From contig NZ_AYTO01000041.1 in NCBI RefSeq assembly GCF_000507145.1, positions 520,530 to 584,529 of the forward strand: a stretch of 64,000 nucleotides of DNA, given 5' to 3'. Under the pieces are notes generated by a model. It was given only the letters and a program-made list of their open reading frames with translations. It did no database searches and was not told where the DNA came from. This document shows, one piece after another, positions 43,481 through 53,265 of the stretch. Origin of the DNA: Bacillus tequilensis KCTC 13622 (GTDB lineage: Bacteria > Bacillota > Bacilli > Bacillales > Bacillaceae). The position numbers and the translations under genes are program-made. Every line of letters begins with the position of its first letter. Positions within the stretch are counted from its first letter, which is position 1.

Positions 43481-46430
43481 TATGCCCAATCCCCCTTTTC
43501 ACTGCGTCGCCAGGAAAAATATAATCCTTCCGTGCCCATTTCTTTTGTACCTGCACACCGATTTGCGGCTGCGGATTGCCGTTGCGATGATTGATCTTAG
43601 GCAGCGGATTGGTTCCTTCGCGCTTCAAAATTTCCAATTTGGCTGACGTTTCTTTGTATGCAGGCGTATCGGTATCTTTATCGGCATGGCTGCCTGTCAA
43701 CAGGTTGATCGCGGCTTCTCCCGAATCGTTCATCGGCAGGTATACTTCCTTCCCTTTGACACGATCTGTGATCAGGCACTTCACTTTCACATTTCCGAAA
43801 GGCGATGTGAGTCTGACAAGAGTGCCGTCCTGAATCCCTCTTTCTGCCGCGAGCTCAGGAGAAATTTCTAAGAACACTTCCGGCGTTTTCTTCGATATCC
43901 CTTTTGATTTATAGGTCAAGTTCCCTTCGTGGAAATGCTCCAAGAGCCGCCCATTGTTGACGTGGATATCATATTCCTCACCGAATTCCTCAGGCTCTGT
44001 CCATTGAACCGGATAGAGAATGGCTTTGCCGTCCGCAAATGGAAAGCGCTCGGTAAACAGTAAAGGTGAATCCTTTCCATCAGCGCTTACAGGCCATTGC
44101 AGGGAGTTATAGCCTTCAAGACGGTCATAGGTGACGCCGGCATAAATCGGCGACAGCTTAGCCGCTTCCTCCATAATGTCTCCAGGGTGCTCATAGTGCC
44201 AGCCGGCGCCAAGCTTATTGGCTACCTCCATAATAATCTGCCAGTCCGGCTTTGATTCCCCCATCGGTTCAAACACCTGGTACAGCCGCTGAATCCGGCG
44301 CTCAGTGTTTGTAAAGGTTCCTTCTTTTTCAAGGCTCGGGCTCGCAGGAAGAACAACATCGGCAAACTCGGCTGTACGTGAAAGGAAAATATCCTGCACC
44401 ACAAAGAAATCAAGCTTTTCATAGGCGGCGTGCACATGATTGATATTTGAATCGACCAGACCCATTTCTTCACCTTTGACATACATCGCTTTCAGCTGGC
44501 CGGAATGGATTTTTTCGATCATTTCGTGGTTGGTCATGCCCGGCTCCTTCGGCAGCGGCACACCCCACGCCCGCTCGTATTTATGGCGGACTTGTTCGTC
44601 GGTTACATTTTCATAGCCCGGCAGTTTGTCAGGCATGCTTCCGAAGTCACTTGCTCCCTGCACGTTGTTATGGCCGCGCAATGGATAGGAGCCTGCTCCC
44701 GGTTTCCCGTAGTTTCCTGTCACAAGCAGCAGATTTGAGATTGCCGTGCTCGTGTCGCTTCCGCCAATATGCTGTGTCACGCCCATCGCCCACAATGCGC
44801 ACACACTGTCAGCTTGGCTAATCATCTCCGCCATTTGGATCAAGGTTTGTTGATCAATTCCGGTTTTCTCCTCAGCATATTCAAGGGTATATGGTGCCAG
44901 GCTTTTCACATATTCATCCCGGCCATTCACTCTTTCACGCAGAAAGCGTTCATCGGCTTTGCCGTTTTCAATTAAATATTTGGCGATGGCGTTCAGCCAG
45001 ACGATATCCGATCCGGCACGCGGCTGAACAAATAAATCGGAACGCTCTGCCATTTCGTGTTTTCGGATATCGGCTACGATCACTTTCTGTCCTCTCAGCT
45101 TATGAGCGCGTTTAATGCGAGTAGACAAGACCGGATGCGATTCTGACGTGTTTGAACCGATAATCAAAACAAGATCCGCTTGCCCGATATCTGTAATTGA
45201 ACCTGAGTCACCGCCATAACCGACTGTCCGAAACAAGCCAGCAGTCGCAGGAGATTGGCAATAGCGCGAGCAGTTATCCACATTATTTGTGCCGATGATC
45301 CCTCTGGCCAGCTTTTGCATGAGGTAGGATTCTTCGTTTGTACATTTAGAAGAGGTAATAAAGGCAAGTGAATCCGGGCCAAACTCTTCTTTTAAATCTG
45401 TGAACTTGCTGGCAATCAGCGATAACGCTTCCTCCCACTCCGCTTCACGGAAACGGTCGCCTTCACGGATCAGCGGCTTTGTCAGGCGCTCCTCGCTGTT
45501 TACGAAATCCCAGCCGAACTTTCCTTTCACACAGGTAGAAATGCCGTTGGCCGGCGCTTCCTCCTGCGGCTCGACTTTTAGAATGTCTCTGCCCTTTGTC
45601 CAGACATCAAAGCTGCAGCCGACGCCGCAATACGTGCAGACGGTTTTCGTTTTCTTGATTCGTTCATCACGCATGGCGGATTCCATATCAGAAATGGCGA
45701 GAATCGAACCGTAGCCTGTCTCTACGCCTTTCGTGACTTCGATCATCGGACGCAGCGTTTCGTTGTTGATGCCTGTTAAATATCCGGCTTCCCCTTCCAT
45801 TCCTTTTTCCATCATCGCGTTACACGGACAGACGGTTGAACAGTGGCCGCAAGACACACACGACGATTCATTGATCGGCACATCATTGTCCCAAATGACG
45901 CGCGGGCGTTTCCGATCCCAGTCAATGGTCAGTGTTTCTGTGACCTGAACGTCCTGGCACGCTTCGACGCAGCGGCCGCACAAAATACATTGATCTGGAT
46001 CATACCGGTAAAACGGATGGGATTCATCCTTATGGTAAGGCTTATGATCAAACGGGATGCTTTGGTGATTGATTTTCATTTCCTTCACCGTATTATGTAT
46101 TTCGCATCCTCCGTTGTTGTAATCGCAAACTGTGCAATAAAGCTCATGATTATATAAAATCTTATCCATCCCGATGACCTGAGCTTTTTTGACATCAGAT
46201 GAAAGTGTATCAATGACGTCCCCATCCTTTAACTCAGCGGAGCACGATCTCTTCAGCTCGCCATTGATGCTGACAATGCACGTATCGCATGTTTCAATCG
46301 GCCCTAAGCTTGGATGATAGCATACTTGCGGCACTTCAATTGAACTGTTATTTAAAAGCTGCAGCACCGTCTGCTCTTCGGACGCTTCCATTTCGACGCC
46401 GTTTATTGTGATTTTTTTCTGTCCAGCCAT
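43473..46430 (-). CDS. yjgC: YjgC, formate dehydrogenase-like molybdopterin oxidoreductase
   Basis: A 985-residue multi-domain enzyme. Residues 1-80: [2Fe-2S] ferredoxin ([18 protein letters not shown]). About 140-215: two [4Fe-4S] clusters ([25 protein letters not shown]). From about 260: the catalytic FdhA-type domain with [14 protein letters not shown] (further [4Fe-4S]) and [14 protein letters not shown], where a Cys ligates molybdenum. C-terminal MopB domain ends with [15 protein letters not shown]. It oxidises formate by family; this layout resembles Bacillus FdhA/YjgC and NAD-linked FDHs. Start ATG 46430 with AGGGG. Paired with DUF1641 YjgD downstream. Confidence 0.93.
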   Translation of the reverse strand: MAGQKKITINGVEMEASEEQTVLQLLNNSSIEVPQVCYHPSLGPIETCDTCIVSINGELKRSCSAELKDGDVIDTLSSDVKKAQVIGMDKILYNHELYCTVCDYNNGGCEIHNTVKEMKINHQSIPFDHKPYHKDESHPFYRYDPDQCILCGRCVEACQDVQVTETLTIDWDRKRPRVIWDNDVPINESSCVSCGHCSTVCPCNAMMEKGMEGEAGYLTGINNETLRPMIEVTKGVETGYGSILAISDMESAMRDERIKKTKTVCTYCGVGCSFDVWTKGRDILKVEPQEEAPANGISTCVKGKFGWDFVNSEERLTKPLIREGDRFREAEWEEALSLIASKFTDLKEEFGPDSLAFITSSKCTNEESYLMQKLARGIIGTNNVDNCSRYCQSPATAGLFRTVGYGGDSGSITDIGQADLVLIIGSNTSESHPVLSTRIKRAHKLRGQKVIVADIRKHEMAERSDLFVQPRAGSDIVWLNAIAKYLIENGKADERFLRERVNGRDEYVKSLAPYTLEYAEEKTGIDQQTLIQMAEMISQADSVCALWAMGVTQHIGGSDTSTAISNLLLVTGNYGKPGAGSYPLRGHNNVQGASDFGSMPDKLPGYENVTDEQVRHKYERAWGVPLPKEPGMTNHEMIEKIHSGQLKAMYVKGEEMGLVDSNINHVHAAYEKLDFFVVQDIFLSRTAEFADVVLPASPSLEKEGTFTNTERRIQRLYQVFEPMGESKPDWQIIMEVANKLGAGWHYEHPGDIMEEAAKLSPIYAGVTYDRLEGYNSLQWPVSADGKDSPLLFTERFPFADGKAILYPVQWTEPEEFGEEYDIHVNNGRLLEHFHEGNLTYKSKGISKKTPEVFLEISPELAAERGIQDGTLVRLTSPFGNVKVKCLITDRVKGKEVYLPMNDSGEAAINLLTGSHADKDTDTPAYKETSAKLEILKREGTNPLPKINHRNGNPQPQIGVQVQKKWARKDYIFPGDAVKRGIGHNG

Positions 46431-46578
46431 CTCCATTCCCCTTTCTTGCTTATGTATATACCGAATTACCCATTTCTGTTCCCTTACAAGAGATCAATAA
46501 AACATACAAAGCACACCCGCATGTTTTATTGCATAAACACGGGGAAACGAAATGATAGACAAAAAAGGAGGGATCAGC

Positions 46579-47151
46579 ATGAAAAAAGCTATATCCGTTT
46601 TAACTGCTGCTGCACTGACAGGCTCTCTTTCCGGCTTGGGAGCGACGTCCTTTTCAACACCGGCAAAAGCCGTAACGCAAACAAATACGCTCACTGAAAA
46701 CAAAAACCAATCAGCCGCTAAGCTTGTCAAAAACCTTTACAACACCGCCTACACAGGAGAAATGCCTCAGCAAGTGCAAGGCCTAACTGTTAACAAAAGC
46801 ACAAAAGGCGATGTCCACGCTGTACTAGGGGAACCAGAACGGCCGGCCGAAGGAGACAATCGGTTTGATTTATTTCCCTGGAATATGGGCCAGCCTGGTT
46901 ACGGGTTTTCCTATCATAAAGACATGACGATTTCAGAAATCCGATACTTTGGGACCGGGGTCGAACGGCAGCAGAATTTAGGCGGCGTTACCCCGGAAGT
47001 GCTGTGGAATGAAATCGGTCCCGCGAACCGAGTGTTAACCGTCCCGTTTACCGATGAAATCGACTATGTTTATGACACAGGCGGATATGAACTTCATTTT
47101 GTAATCGGCAAGGATCAAACCGCCGACCATGTAAACCTTAAAGCAAAATAA
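46579..47151 (+). CDS. yjgB: YjgB, secreted DUF4309 protein
   Basis: A 190-residue secreted protein: MKKAISVLTAAALTGSLSGLG then AFS/TPAKA-type cleavage site, giving a mature part (NTLTENKNQSAAKLVKNLYNTAYTGEMPQQV). The domain is DUF4309-like (DLFPWNMGQPGYGFSYHKDMTISEIRYFGTGVERQQNLGGVTPEVLW). The start is ATG 46579 behind AGGAGGG; the open frame begins 9 codons earlier without a site. Function is unknown; it is exported and probably soluble. Confidence 0.87.
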   Translation: MKKAISVLTAAALTGSLSGLGATSFSTPAKAVTQTNTLTENKNQSAAKLVKNLYNTAYTGEMPQQVQGLTVNKSTKGDVHAVLGEPERPAEGDNRFDLFPWNMGQPGYGFSYHKDMTISEIRYFGTGVERQQNLGGVTPEVLWNEIGPANRVLTVPFTDEIDYVYDTGGYELHFVIGKDQTADHVNLKAK

Positions 47152-47159
47152 ACCCTTTC

Positions 47160-47182
47160 GCGGCTGTGCAGCCGCTTTTTTA
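47160..47182 (+). terminator. intrinsic terminator after yjgB
   Basis: Compact GCGGCTG / CAGCCGC stem with TG loop and TTTTTTATT tail. Confidence 0.88.
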
Positions 47183-47251
47183 TTGGACAAACAACTGGTA
47201 TATTCCTTACAATACATGGGAGATGAATTGGAGACGGGGTATGAATTGTCA

Positions 47252-47650
47252 ATGAAGCGAAATCGATGGATATATGCAGCTTTCACCATACTGATTATTG
47301 GGCTGGGGCTGGGATCCAGAGCGTTCTCCTATGTTCTTCCGGATACTCTCAACACGTATCTGGGAGATTCGCTGTGGGCTGCCATGATCTTTACGGGATG
47401 CGGGTTTCTATTTCAGAAGATGAAAACAATGAAAACGGGCCTTATCAGCCTTTCTTTCTGTTTTTTCATTGAAATCAGCCAGCTGTATCACGCCGAATGG
47501 ATCGATCGGATCAGAGACACTTCTCTTGGCGGACTTGTACTGGGGTACGGATTTTTATGGAGCGATATCGAAGCGTATACAATTGGAATAGCGGCGTGTA
47601 CCGTTATAGAGCTGCTCATTTTGGAAATCAAAAAGCGTCTCAATATGTGA
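47252..47650 (+). CDS. yjgA: YjgA, DUF2809 membrane protein
   Basis: A DUF2809 protein with about four transmembrane helices (IYAAFTILIIGLGLGSRAFSY; SLWAAMIFTGCGFLF; TGLISLSFCFFIEISQL; YTIGIAACTVIELLIL). The start is not certain. I take ATG 47252 (MKRNRWIYA), with GGAGACGGGG upstream at a long spacing. Further in-frame starts at 47216 or 47183 would add 12 or 23 residues, but the last lies inside the yjgB terminator. Function is unknown. Confidence 0.75.
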   Translation: MKRNRWIYAAFTILIIGLGLGSRAFSYVLPDTLNTYLGDSLWAAMIFTGCGFLFQKMKTMKTGLISLSFCFFIEISQLYHAEWIDRIRDTSLGGLVLGYGFLWSDIEAYTIGIAACTVIELLILEIKKRLNM

Positions 47651-47660
47651 CGCTTTTTTT
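47631..47660 (+). terminator. terminator overlapping the end of yjgA
   Basis: AAAAGCGTC / GACGCTTTTTTT stem with loop TCAATATGT, running from the last codons of yjgA. On the opposite strand it may end yjfC. Confidence 0.8.
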
Positions 47661-48559
47661 CATTTAGAAAACAGCCCGCACTGAGAAAGAACGGTCTCCG
47701 TATCCAAGAGTGTGGCCTCGTTTATCGTGACTTGATGTTTATCCATAAATGACTGAACGGCATGATATCCTACTGCATAACCGGCAAAAGCCGATAATCC
47801 TGCAGGCTCAAAACCTTGTTCTTTAGCAATTGGATCACCAAACATGTAACGGCTTACTTCCGAGAAGCCTTTTACATCCAGCACCTCATGGATGACTTCA
47901 ATGGAATACTGCAAGTCTTCTTGATCAAAACGTGTGACCCAAGGACCCAACTGCTCCTCGCCGAACAGCTCTTTGGCAAATGACTCAGCCAACCCTTCAA
48001 TCACAAGATAATCCCCGACACTCACTGAGCCATGATGAAAGTTAGCATACGAAAACCGCAAATTATGATGAAACTCATGAGCAATAATAGATGGAATCCT
48101 TGGCAGGTTATAACTGTTCGGATCAATCCATACATGAATAAATCCCGGTATCCCGCCAAACCCGCAGTAGCCTTTCTGCAGCTGAAGCCTTTTGGGATCA
48201 GCGATGTAAAGGCCGAATCTGATCTCGTCAGCATTTATCCGCAGCTGTCCGCGCTCAGCAAAACGCATGCATTGACGAAGCGCAGATGCAGCTGTCTCTG
48301 CAGCATGTGATTTTTGTAGTTTTTGCAGTGCTTTCAGCCCGGTTTCAGCATCACGGACATCCAAATAGCCAAGCATTTTCACAGCCATCATCACATCATA
48401 GCCGTTTGATTCCTTCGCTTTCAGCGGAACTTGGATGGCGTTCCACATGTTTTCAAACGGTTTCATCATCGTATACCGAAATTCATCCTCTCTTTTCTGT
48501 TCTTCCATCGAAAACAGCTTTTCATATTGCTCAAAGGTCTTTTCCATTACAAGATTCAT
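47660..48559 (-). CDS. yjfC: YjfC, DUF2268 putative zinc protease
   Basis: A 299-residue protein whose central IIAHEFHHNLRF (about residue 166-177) is an HExxH zinc motif; downstream VIEGLAESFAKELFGE supplies the third ligand, Glu. Family DUF2268 (predicted Zn-dependent protease). No signal peptide, so intracellular. Start ATG 48559 has GGAGGG upstream with 7-base spacing. A fully intact gene by these criteria, but the substrate is unknown. Confidence 0.85.
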   Translation of the reverse strand: MNLVMEKTFEQYEKLFSMEEQKREDEFRYTMMKPFENMWNAIQVPLKAKESNGYDVMMAVKMLGYLDVRDAETGLKALQKLQKSHAAETAASALRQCMRFAERGQLRINADEIRFGLYIADPKRLQLQKGYCGFGGIPGFIHVWIDPNSYNLPRIPSIIAHEFHHNLRFSYANFHHGSVSVGDYLVIEGLAESFAKELFGEEQLGPWVTRFDQEDLQYSIEVIHEVLDVKGFSEVSRYMFGDPIAKEQGFEPAGLSAFAGYAVGYHAVQSFMDKHQVTINEATLLDTETVLSQCGLFSK

Positions 48560-48684
48560 CCTGATTCCCTCCTTGCCACAAACATACGGTATGCCGCAGC
48601 GTAAGGGTCAACAGAGAAATTAAGCCGATTTTCACTGTAAATTCAGCCAGAGCCGCCGATAGGTAAGGCATAGGAGGTGGAACG

Positions 48685-48852
48685 ATGGATATTCCTGCTT
48701 TATCAGTTGCGATGCATCAAGCATCCCTTGCCCAAAATGTTGATATCGCTTTAACGAAAAAAATGCTGGACACCGCCCAGCAAAATGCCGATCAAACCTT
48801 GAAGATGATTCAGCATCCGACACTCGGACAAACCATTGATATAAAAGCTTAA
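48685..48852 (+). CDS. yjfB: YjfB, small putative motility protein
   Basis: A 55-residue protein (MDIPALSVAMHQASLAQNVD, then TKKMLDTAQQNADQTLKMIQ) of the YjfB family, annotated as a putative motility protein; the pattern resembles small Bacillus proteins expressed with flagellar genes. The ATG is preceded by TAGGAGG at ideal spacing and a strong terminator follows the stop. The gene is too short to be in most ORF lists. Its molecular role is not known. Confidence 0.8.
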   Translation: MDIPALSVAMHQASLAQNVDIALTKKMLDTAQQNADQTLKMIQHPTLGQTIDIKA

Positions 48853-48861
48853 TCTCACGCC

Positions 48862-48900
48862 AAAGGCGGCCAAGAGCTCCATACTCCCGGCCGCCTTTAT
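48862..48900 (+). terminator. intrinsic terminator after yjfB
   Basis: AAAGGCGGCC / GGCCGCCTTT stem around a 19-base loop, then a short T-run. Confidence 0.8.
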
Positions 48901-48980
48901 TGTTCACAAAAAAGCATGCATGTTTCGATTGTTCCTTCGTATGATGTATTGTTTGCCATATGAAGGAGGTCATAAAGGAC

Positions 48981-49454
48981 ATGAAAAAACTTTTAACAAA
49001 GGCTTCATTGGTGTTATTCGCAGTACTATTTATTTTTGCCGCCAACGGAGCGCCCGCCAATGCGGAAACCCATGCCTATGATGGAAAAAGCCCTTATTAC
49101 AATGATTGCGCGTCCAGCGGCTCTACAAAAAAATCCTCAAACTTAGTAAATGCCAACAATCAAGTCATCGGAGTGGTCGAGCTTAAATTCAGCAGTACAT
49201 GTAAAACGGCTTGGGCAAAAATCACGATGAACCATACATTGACGACAGGCTTTGAAGCGAATGCCGAAATCACCCGAAACACGGACGGAAAGAGATATAA
49301 CTGTGATTCTGCAGGGGGCAACGGGAAAGCGGTGGCCGGCCAAAAGTCGTGTTATACACCAATGGTATATGATTTAGATCCAAGGACTTCCTATGCTTTC
49401 GGCAAGTATTCAGGACCCAATCTGAATGTTTGGGCCACCACAGGCTCTTATTAA
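48981..49454 (+). CDS. yjfA: YjfA, secreted DUF2690 protein
   Basis: A 157-residue exported protein: signal MKKLLTKASLVLFAVLFIFA ending ANGAPANA/ET, then a mature part with Cys pairs (YYNDCASSGSTKKSS ... SSTCKTAWAKI; YNCDSAGGNGKAVAGQKSCYTP) typical of DUF2690, likely two disulfides. The start ATG 48981 follows GGAGG; an in-frame start seven codons earlier is less likely. Extracellular, function unknown. A terminator follows and is shared with convergent pdaC. Confidence 0.87.
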   Translation: MKKLLTKASLVLFAVLFIFAANGAPANAETHAYDGKSPYYNDCASSGSTKKSSNLVNANNQVIGVVELKFSSTCKTAWAKITMNHTLTTGFEANAEITRNTDGKRYNCDSAGGNGKAVAGQKSCYTPMVYDLDPRTSYAFGKYSGPNLNVWATTGSY

Positions 49455-49460
49455 ATAGAA

Positions 49461-49500
49461 AAAAGGCTGTCCAAACGGGCAATATCCGCGGCAGCCTTTT
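49461..49500. terminator. bidirectional terminator yjfA/pdaC
   Basis: AAAAGGCTGTCC / GGCAGCCTTTT stem with an internal GC-rich loop, between the two stop codons. Confidence 0.82.
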
Positions 49501-49504
49501 CGTA

Positions 49505-50902
49505 TTAATTCGCTTCTCTTTGTTTTTTAACCTCTTCAAGCTGAGAGACCGTCACCAATTGATAGCCTTGATCTGTGAGCTTTTTGATCATTTCATCAGC
49601 CGCATCAGCAGAAGTTCGGTAAATGTCGTGAATCAAGACGGTTCTTCCATCTCCCGCCTGGCTCATGACACGGTCAACGATTGTTTTCTTGTTCCGGTCT
49701 TTCCAATCTTCCGGATCAACATCCCATAACGCGACGTCCATTTTCAATTGACTCCGCAGCTCATCATTAATGCCGCCGTATGGAGGTCTTACAAGCGCCG
49801 GACGGTATCCGCTTATTTTTTCAACGATGTCTTGCGTGTCATTGATCTGCTTTAACGCTGCTTTCACTGAAAGTCTTGTGAGAAGCGGATGGCTCCATGA
49901 ATGGTTGCCTACCTCATTTCCCTCTTTCAGTATTCTTTTAAGCGTTTCAGGATAATATTGCACCCTGCTCCCCAAAACAAAAAAAGTGGCATGCCCCTTA
50001 TATTTTTTCAAGGAGTCTAGAATCTGGTTTGTTGTCGCAGGATTCGGGCCGTCGTCAAAAGTAAGCGCAATGACTTTTTGGTTTGGATCAATTGTTTCCT
50101 CTTTAGGTAATGAAATCACTTCATGCTTCGGCTTTTGTTCTTTGATTTTATTTTTGTTTTTTTCTTTATCAATATATTGTTCTTTCATGATATCTTTCAA
50201 AAGGCTTTTCTTAATGGCAATCGATTGCTCTCCTAGATTGCCTGCTGCGACCTGATATGTATCAAAATAAAATTCGATATAATCTTCCTTGATGGCAAAG
50301 CGGCTGAAATTATCTTTTTTCGGTGCCGTTCCTTCCTTTAACAGCGCATCGTCCGCAGCAATGGCTTTATCTTTTTTCAGCTCATGATAAGCAATTAGCG
50401 AAAGCTTATGTAAATAGTCGGCGTCCTCTTTGAATATATCATCAATTGAAAGGAAAGCTTGCTTACTAAAATCATAGTTAAACGTTTTTGTCACATTTTG
50501 TCCATGTGCGCCGCCGATATATTTATATTCATGAAACACAATCGCTACCGTCTGCTTGGCATAATGGACAATTTTATAATCAATATTTAACTCGTTTCGC
50601 TTTGTCGTATGCTCCTGATCAACATCTTTTGTTTCCTTCTGAAATTGGCGAACCTCTTTCTCTGCGAAACTCTTTAATGCCGCATCCATTTTTTTATTTT
50701 TGAAAACGGGATAGTTCACCGCATAATTGAACGTTTTCCCGTCATTCACAAGCGTTGCGATCTCGACATTTCCATACTGAGAATCAGTTTTCACTTTATT
50801 CATGACCGTTTCTTTTTCCAATGAATTATGAAAAAAGCCGATAAGGCCCGCCACACATCCAACTGCTATCAATACATAAAACCATTTAATTCTTTTTGCC
50901 AA
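49505..50902 (-). CDS. pdaC: PdaC (YjeA), peptidoglycan/polysaccharide N-acetylmuramic acid deacetylase
   Basis: A 465-residue membrane-anchored deacetylase. N-terminal helix (WFYVLIAVGCVAGLIGFF), a DUF4163/DUF3298-type region (residues ~60-240), and the NodB deacetylase domain: VIALTFDDGPNPATT, NHSWSHPLLTRLS and LVRPPYGG provide the metal ligands Asp, His, His and catalytic residues. Strain 168 PdaC deacetylates MurNAc in the wall and helps lysozyme resistance. I place the start at TTG 50902 (reading AKRIKWF), with AAGGAG nine bases upstream. The open frame extends 20 codons further without a site. Confidence 0.92.
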   Translation of the reverse strand: MAKRIKWFYVLIAVGCVAGLIGFFHNSLEKETVMNKVKTDSQYGNVEIATLVNDGKTFNYAVNYPVFKNKKMDAALKSFAEKEVRQFQKETKDVDQEHTTKRNELNIDYKIVHYAKQTVAIVFHEYKYIGGAHGQNVTKTFNYDFSKQAFLSIDDIFKEDADYLHKLSLIAYHELKKDKAIAADDALLKEGTAPKKDNFSRFAIKEDYIEFYFDTYQVAAGNLGEQSIAIKKSLLKDIMKEQYIDKEKNKNKIKEQKPKHEVISLPKEETIDPNQKVIALTFDDGPNPATTNQILDSLKKYKGHATFFVLGSRVQYYPETLKRILKEGNEVGNHSWSHPLLTRLSVKAALKQINDTQDIVEKISGYRPALVRPPYGGINDELRSQLKMDVALWDVDPEDWKDRNKKTIVDRVMSQAGDGRTVLIHDIYRTSADAADEMIKKLTDQGYQLVTVSQLEEVKKQREAN

Positions 50903-51155
50903 CAACCAAAACTCCTTCTTTCGTAACCATTTCGATTTATTCTTCATCAGATAGAACTGCATCTATTTGAAATATTTTTGTAATATTAAAGTAACATACA
51001 TTTCACATTTGTAATACTATGAGATTTAGAAGTTCTTGTCAATCCTTTTTCATGGATTTCACCCTCAAAACAATCGATTTCACGATTGTACATACACCCA
51101 ACTCACACATCAAGAATATGGTAAATGGAGACAAAAAACTAGGGAGGTTTTCCTC

Positions 51156-51377
51156 TTGGATTATCTTTTAAATGAATTTGAACAAATTACACCTTATGAT
51201 GAACGACAGCCTTATTATTATCCGCGCCCGAGACCGCCTTATTATTACCCAAGACCGTTTTATCCGTTTTATCCGCGTCCGCCTTACTATTACCCGCGTC
51301 CACGCCCGCCTTACTACCCTTGGTATGGTTACGGCGGAGGATATGGCGGAGGATACGGCGGAGGATACGGGTACTAA
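51156..51377 (+). CDS. cotT: CotT, inner spore coat protein
   Basis: A 73-residue Tyr/Pro/Gly-rich coat protein. After a short acidic N-terminus (DYLLNEFEQITPYDERQ), the chain is almost all YYPRP- and PPYY-type repeats, then a tail of GGGY repeats. The start is TTG 51156 with GGGAGG upstream; the longer open frame begins before that site. CotT from strain 168 is 82 residues, so repeats have been lost or gained here. It is made in the mother cell under sigma-K/GerE. Assignment is by composition and order. Confidence 0.93.
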   Translation: MDYLLNEFEQITPYDERQPYYYPRPRPPYYYPRPFYPFYPRPPYYYPRPRPPYYPWYGYGGGYGGGYGGGYGY

Positions 51378-51390
51378 GTGCCGTTTGCCA

Positions 51391-51420
51391 AAATGGGGGC
51401 AGTCCAGCTCCCCATTTTTT
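51391..51420 (+). terminator. intrinsic terminator after cotT
   Basis: AAATGGGGGC / GCTCCCCATTTTTT stem. Only the CCCC/GGGG core and A/T arms pair strongly. Confidence 0.8.
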
Positions 51421-51525
51421 AATTCAAAAATGACAATATCATGACAAATATAGGAAATAATTGTGATTCCCTAATCCTCTTGTTACGATAACAAAAGCAT
51501 GCAGTTTTGGGGGAGGCGTCTATTT

Positions 51526-52488
51526 TTGGAGAATACGAGAGATTCTGCCGCTATATCTGAAACGAAATACATAAAAGCTTCGAACCGGGTAACAGTTTAT
51601 GATTTTATCAAACTTGCAAAACCCGGCATTATCATATCAAACTCGATCGCAGCCTTTGGCGGATTTTGGATCGCGTTTACAAGCGCAGAAAAACCATTAA
51701 CCGGAATGTTTTTTTTGATGACAATGGTGACAGCAATGCTTGGAACCGCCTTTGTCATGGCTTCCGGCACTGTTTATAACAACTTTTTTGATCGGCATAT
51801 GGACGCAAAAATGGCACGCACCCGCAGCAGAGCCTCAGTCACTGGAAAAATGCCGCCAGCCATGATTTTAACCTATGGCTCCGTTTTAGGGATCGCAGGT
51901 CTCGCAATGCTGTATTCCCTCAATTTATTAACTGCCCTTCTCGGACTGGCCGCTTTTATTTTTTATGCGATTATTTATACAGTATGGGTGAAACGAACCT
52001 CTGTGTGGAGCACATTTGTCGGAAGCTTTCCGGGAGCCGCGCCGCCGTTAATGGGGTACTGTGCCGTAACCGGAGAAATCAGTACGGCTGCGGTGCTGTT
52101 GTATGCGATTATGTTTCTATGGCAGCCCCCGCATTTTTGGGCGATTGGGATCAGACGCAAAGAGGAGTATCGGACAGCGGGTATTCCGCTCCTGCCTGTT
52201 GTAAAAGGGAATCAAGTAACGAAAGTAAAAATGATGCGATATATTGCAGTTCTTGTGCCGGTCACGCTATTATTGCCTTTTTCTCTCGGCACCGGCCGTA
52301 TCAGCCCCTTTTATTTCTTAGCTGCCTTGGTTCTCGGAGGCATATGGATCAAAAAAAGCATCCAAGGATTTAAAACAGACGATGACGTGAGATGGGCAAA
52401 GGATATGTTTATCTACTCGCTCATTTATTTTTGCTTGCTGTTTTTGATCATGATGATTGATACATTTGTGATGTTTTTGATCAAATGA
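51526..52488 (+). CDS. ctaO: CtaO, heme O synthase (protoheme IX farnesyltransferase) paralogue
   Basis: A 320-residue UbiA-family prenyltransferase with about nine membrane helices. The catalytic NNFFDRHMDAKMARTRSR (N/DxxxDxxxD, about residues 84-101) binds Mg-farnesyl diphosphate, and a second Asp-rich loop follows. It converts protoheme to heme O for terminal oxidases; in strain 168 it is the second heme O synthase beside CtaB. Start TTG 51526 has GGGGAGG upstream; the frame is open 9 codons further without a site. Confidence 0.93.
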   Translation: MENTRDSAAISETKYIKASNRVTVYDFIKLAKPGIIISNSIAAFGGFWIAFTSAEKPLTGMFFLMTMVTAMLGTAFVMASGTVYNNFFDRHMDAKMARTRSRASVTGKMPPAMILTYGSVLGIAGLAMLYSLNLLTALLGLAAFIFYAIIYTVWVKRTSVWSTFVGSFPGAAPPLMGYCAVTGEISTAAVLLYAIMFLWQPPHFWAIGIRRKEEYRTAGIPLLPVVKGNQVTKVKMMRYIAVLVPVTLLLPFSLGTGRISPFYFLAALVLGGIWIKKSIQGFKTDDDVRWAKDMFIYSLIYFCLLFLIMMIDTFVMFLIK

Positions 52489-52490
52489 TG

Positions 52491-52525
52491 AAAAAAGAGT
52501 CACACATTTAATGTGACTCTTTTTT
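52491..52525 (+). terminator. intrinsic terminator after ctaO
   Basis: AAAAAAGAGTCACA / TGTGACTCTTTTTT stem with short loop, right after the stop. Confidence 0.88.
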
Positions 52526-52702
52526 GTTTGGAAAAACAGCATCTAATAGAAATGTCACGGCAAAAAACACAGCCATGCAAATCAAAAATCGGACAATCTC
52601 ACTCAAAATCCAGCTATCAGCAATGCGCATACCATCGGTTTCTCTAAGGCTTACGCATATGGAAAAAATCATAAGTATGTTTTTTAGCGTTTCTTTGTTC
52701 AT
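52508..52702 (-). CDS. 64-residue membrane protein, uncertain
   Basis: Two possible membrane helices (ILMIFSICVSL and FLICMAVFFAVTFLL) and a basic C-terminus (VFPNKKESH). The ribosome site is weak (GAAAGCGATGG upstream of ATG), and the 3' end lies in the ctaO terminator. It could be one of the small yjd-type membrane proteins or a chance frame; I cannot choose between them. Confidence 0.4.
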   Translation of the reverse strand: MNKETLKNILMIFSICVSLRETDGMRIADSWILSEIVRFLICMAVFFAVTFLLDAVFPNKKESH

Positions 52703-52767
52703 GAAATACCATCGCTTTCTTGAAAATGATTACTGAAATACAAAATAACAGATGAAATAAAATGCAG

Positions 52768-53094
52768 CTAGGTACATACCGTGTCCTCAGCGTTGGGCGT
52801 TTTGATTGACTGAAATCCTAGTTTTTGTTTAACAAGCCATTTGCAAAGCTCAGGCGAACAGATGAAAACCGCTTGAGTGTAAAAGCATATCTTTTGCGAT
52901 AAACTAAGCGGCGGAATAATGGCATAAAAAAATATATCCTTAATAAGTGAATCGGGAAAATGCGCTTTTTTCTTAAAGCTAATACAAGAAAAAATAAACC
53001 GATAAACGAAAAGACAGCACGTCCCCCAGCCAGCTATCGGGTGTAAACTAAAGTACAATAGTAAAATTGCTAAGAAATACAACAGAATCTCCAA
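52768..53094 (-). CDS. 108-residue hydrophobic protein, uncertain
   Basis: A hydrophobic N-terminal half (EILLYFLAILLLYFSLHPIAG) with possible two or three membrane helices, including aromatic/Cys-rich LFVYRFIFSCISF, and a polar C-terminus (LGFQSIKTPNAEDTVCT). The start is TTG with only a weak purine-rich site. No family is recognised. It fills an otherwise empty minus-strand stretch between ctaO and the yjdJ-like gene, in the place of the small yjd genes of strain 168. Confidence 0.4.
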   Translation of the reverse strand: MEILLYFLAILLLYFSLHPIAGWGTCCLFVYRFIFSCISFKKKAHFPDSLIKDIFFYAIIPPLSLSQKICFYTQAVFICSPELCKWLVKQKLGFQSIKTPNAEDTVCT

Positions 53095-53265
53095 TCTATA
53101 AAACCGAACACCTTTTCCATCATCAGGTATTATAAGCCAAAATCAAACAGAAAAACAGGCTTTTGTCTTGCATGTAAGAACACAAAGAGAAATTGCCCCG
53201 CATAACCATATCATGGTAGGATATATTTGCTTTTCCTATGTTTATAGATTTGGAGGTCTGCAAAA

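Noticed and set aside
51190..51375. Tandem short repeats in cotT considered as a CRISPR or satellite array
   Set aside because: The repeats are codon-level YYPRP and GGGY repeats within a coat protein; there are no spacers.
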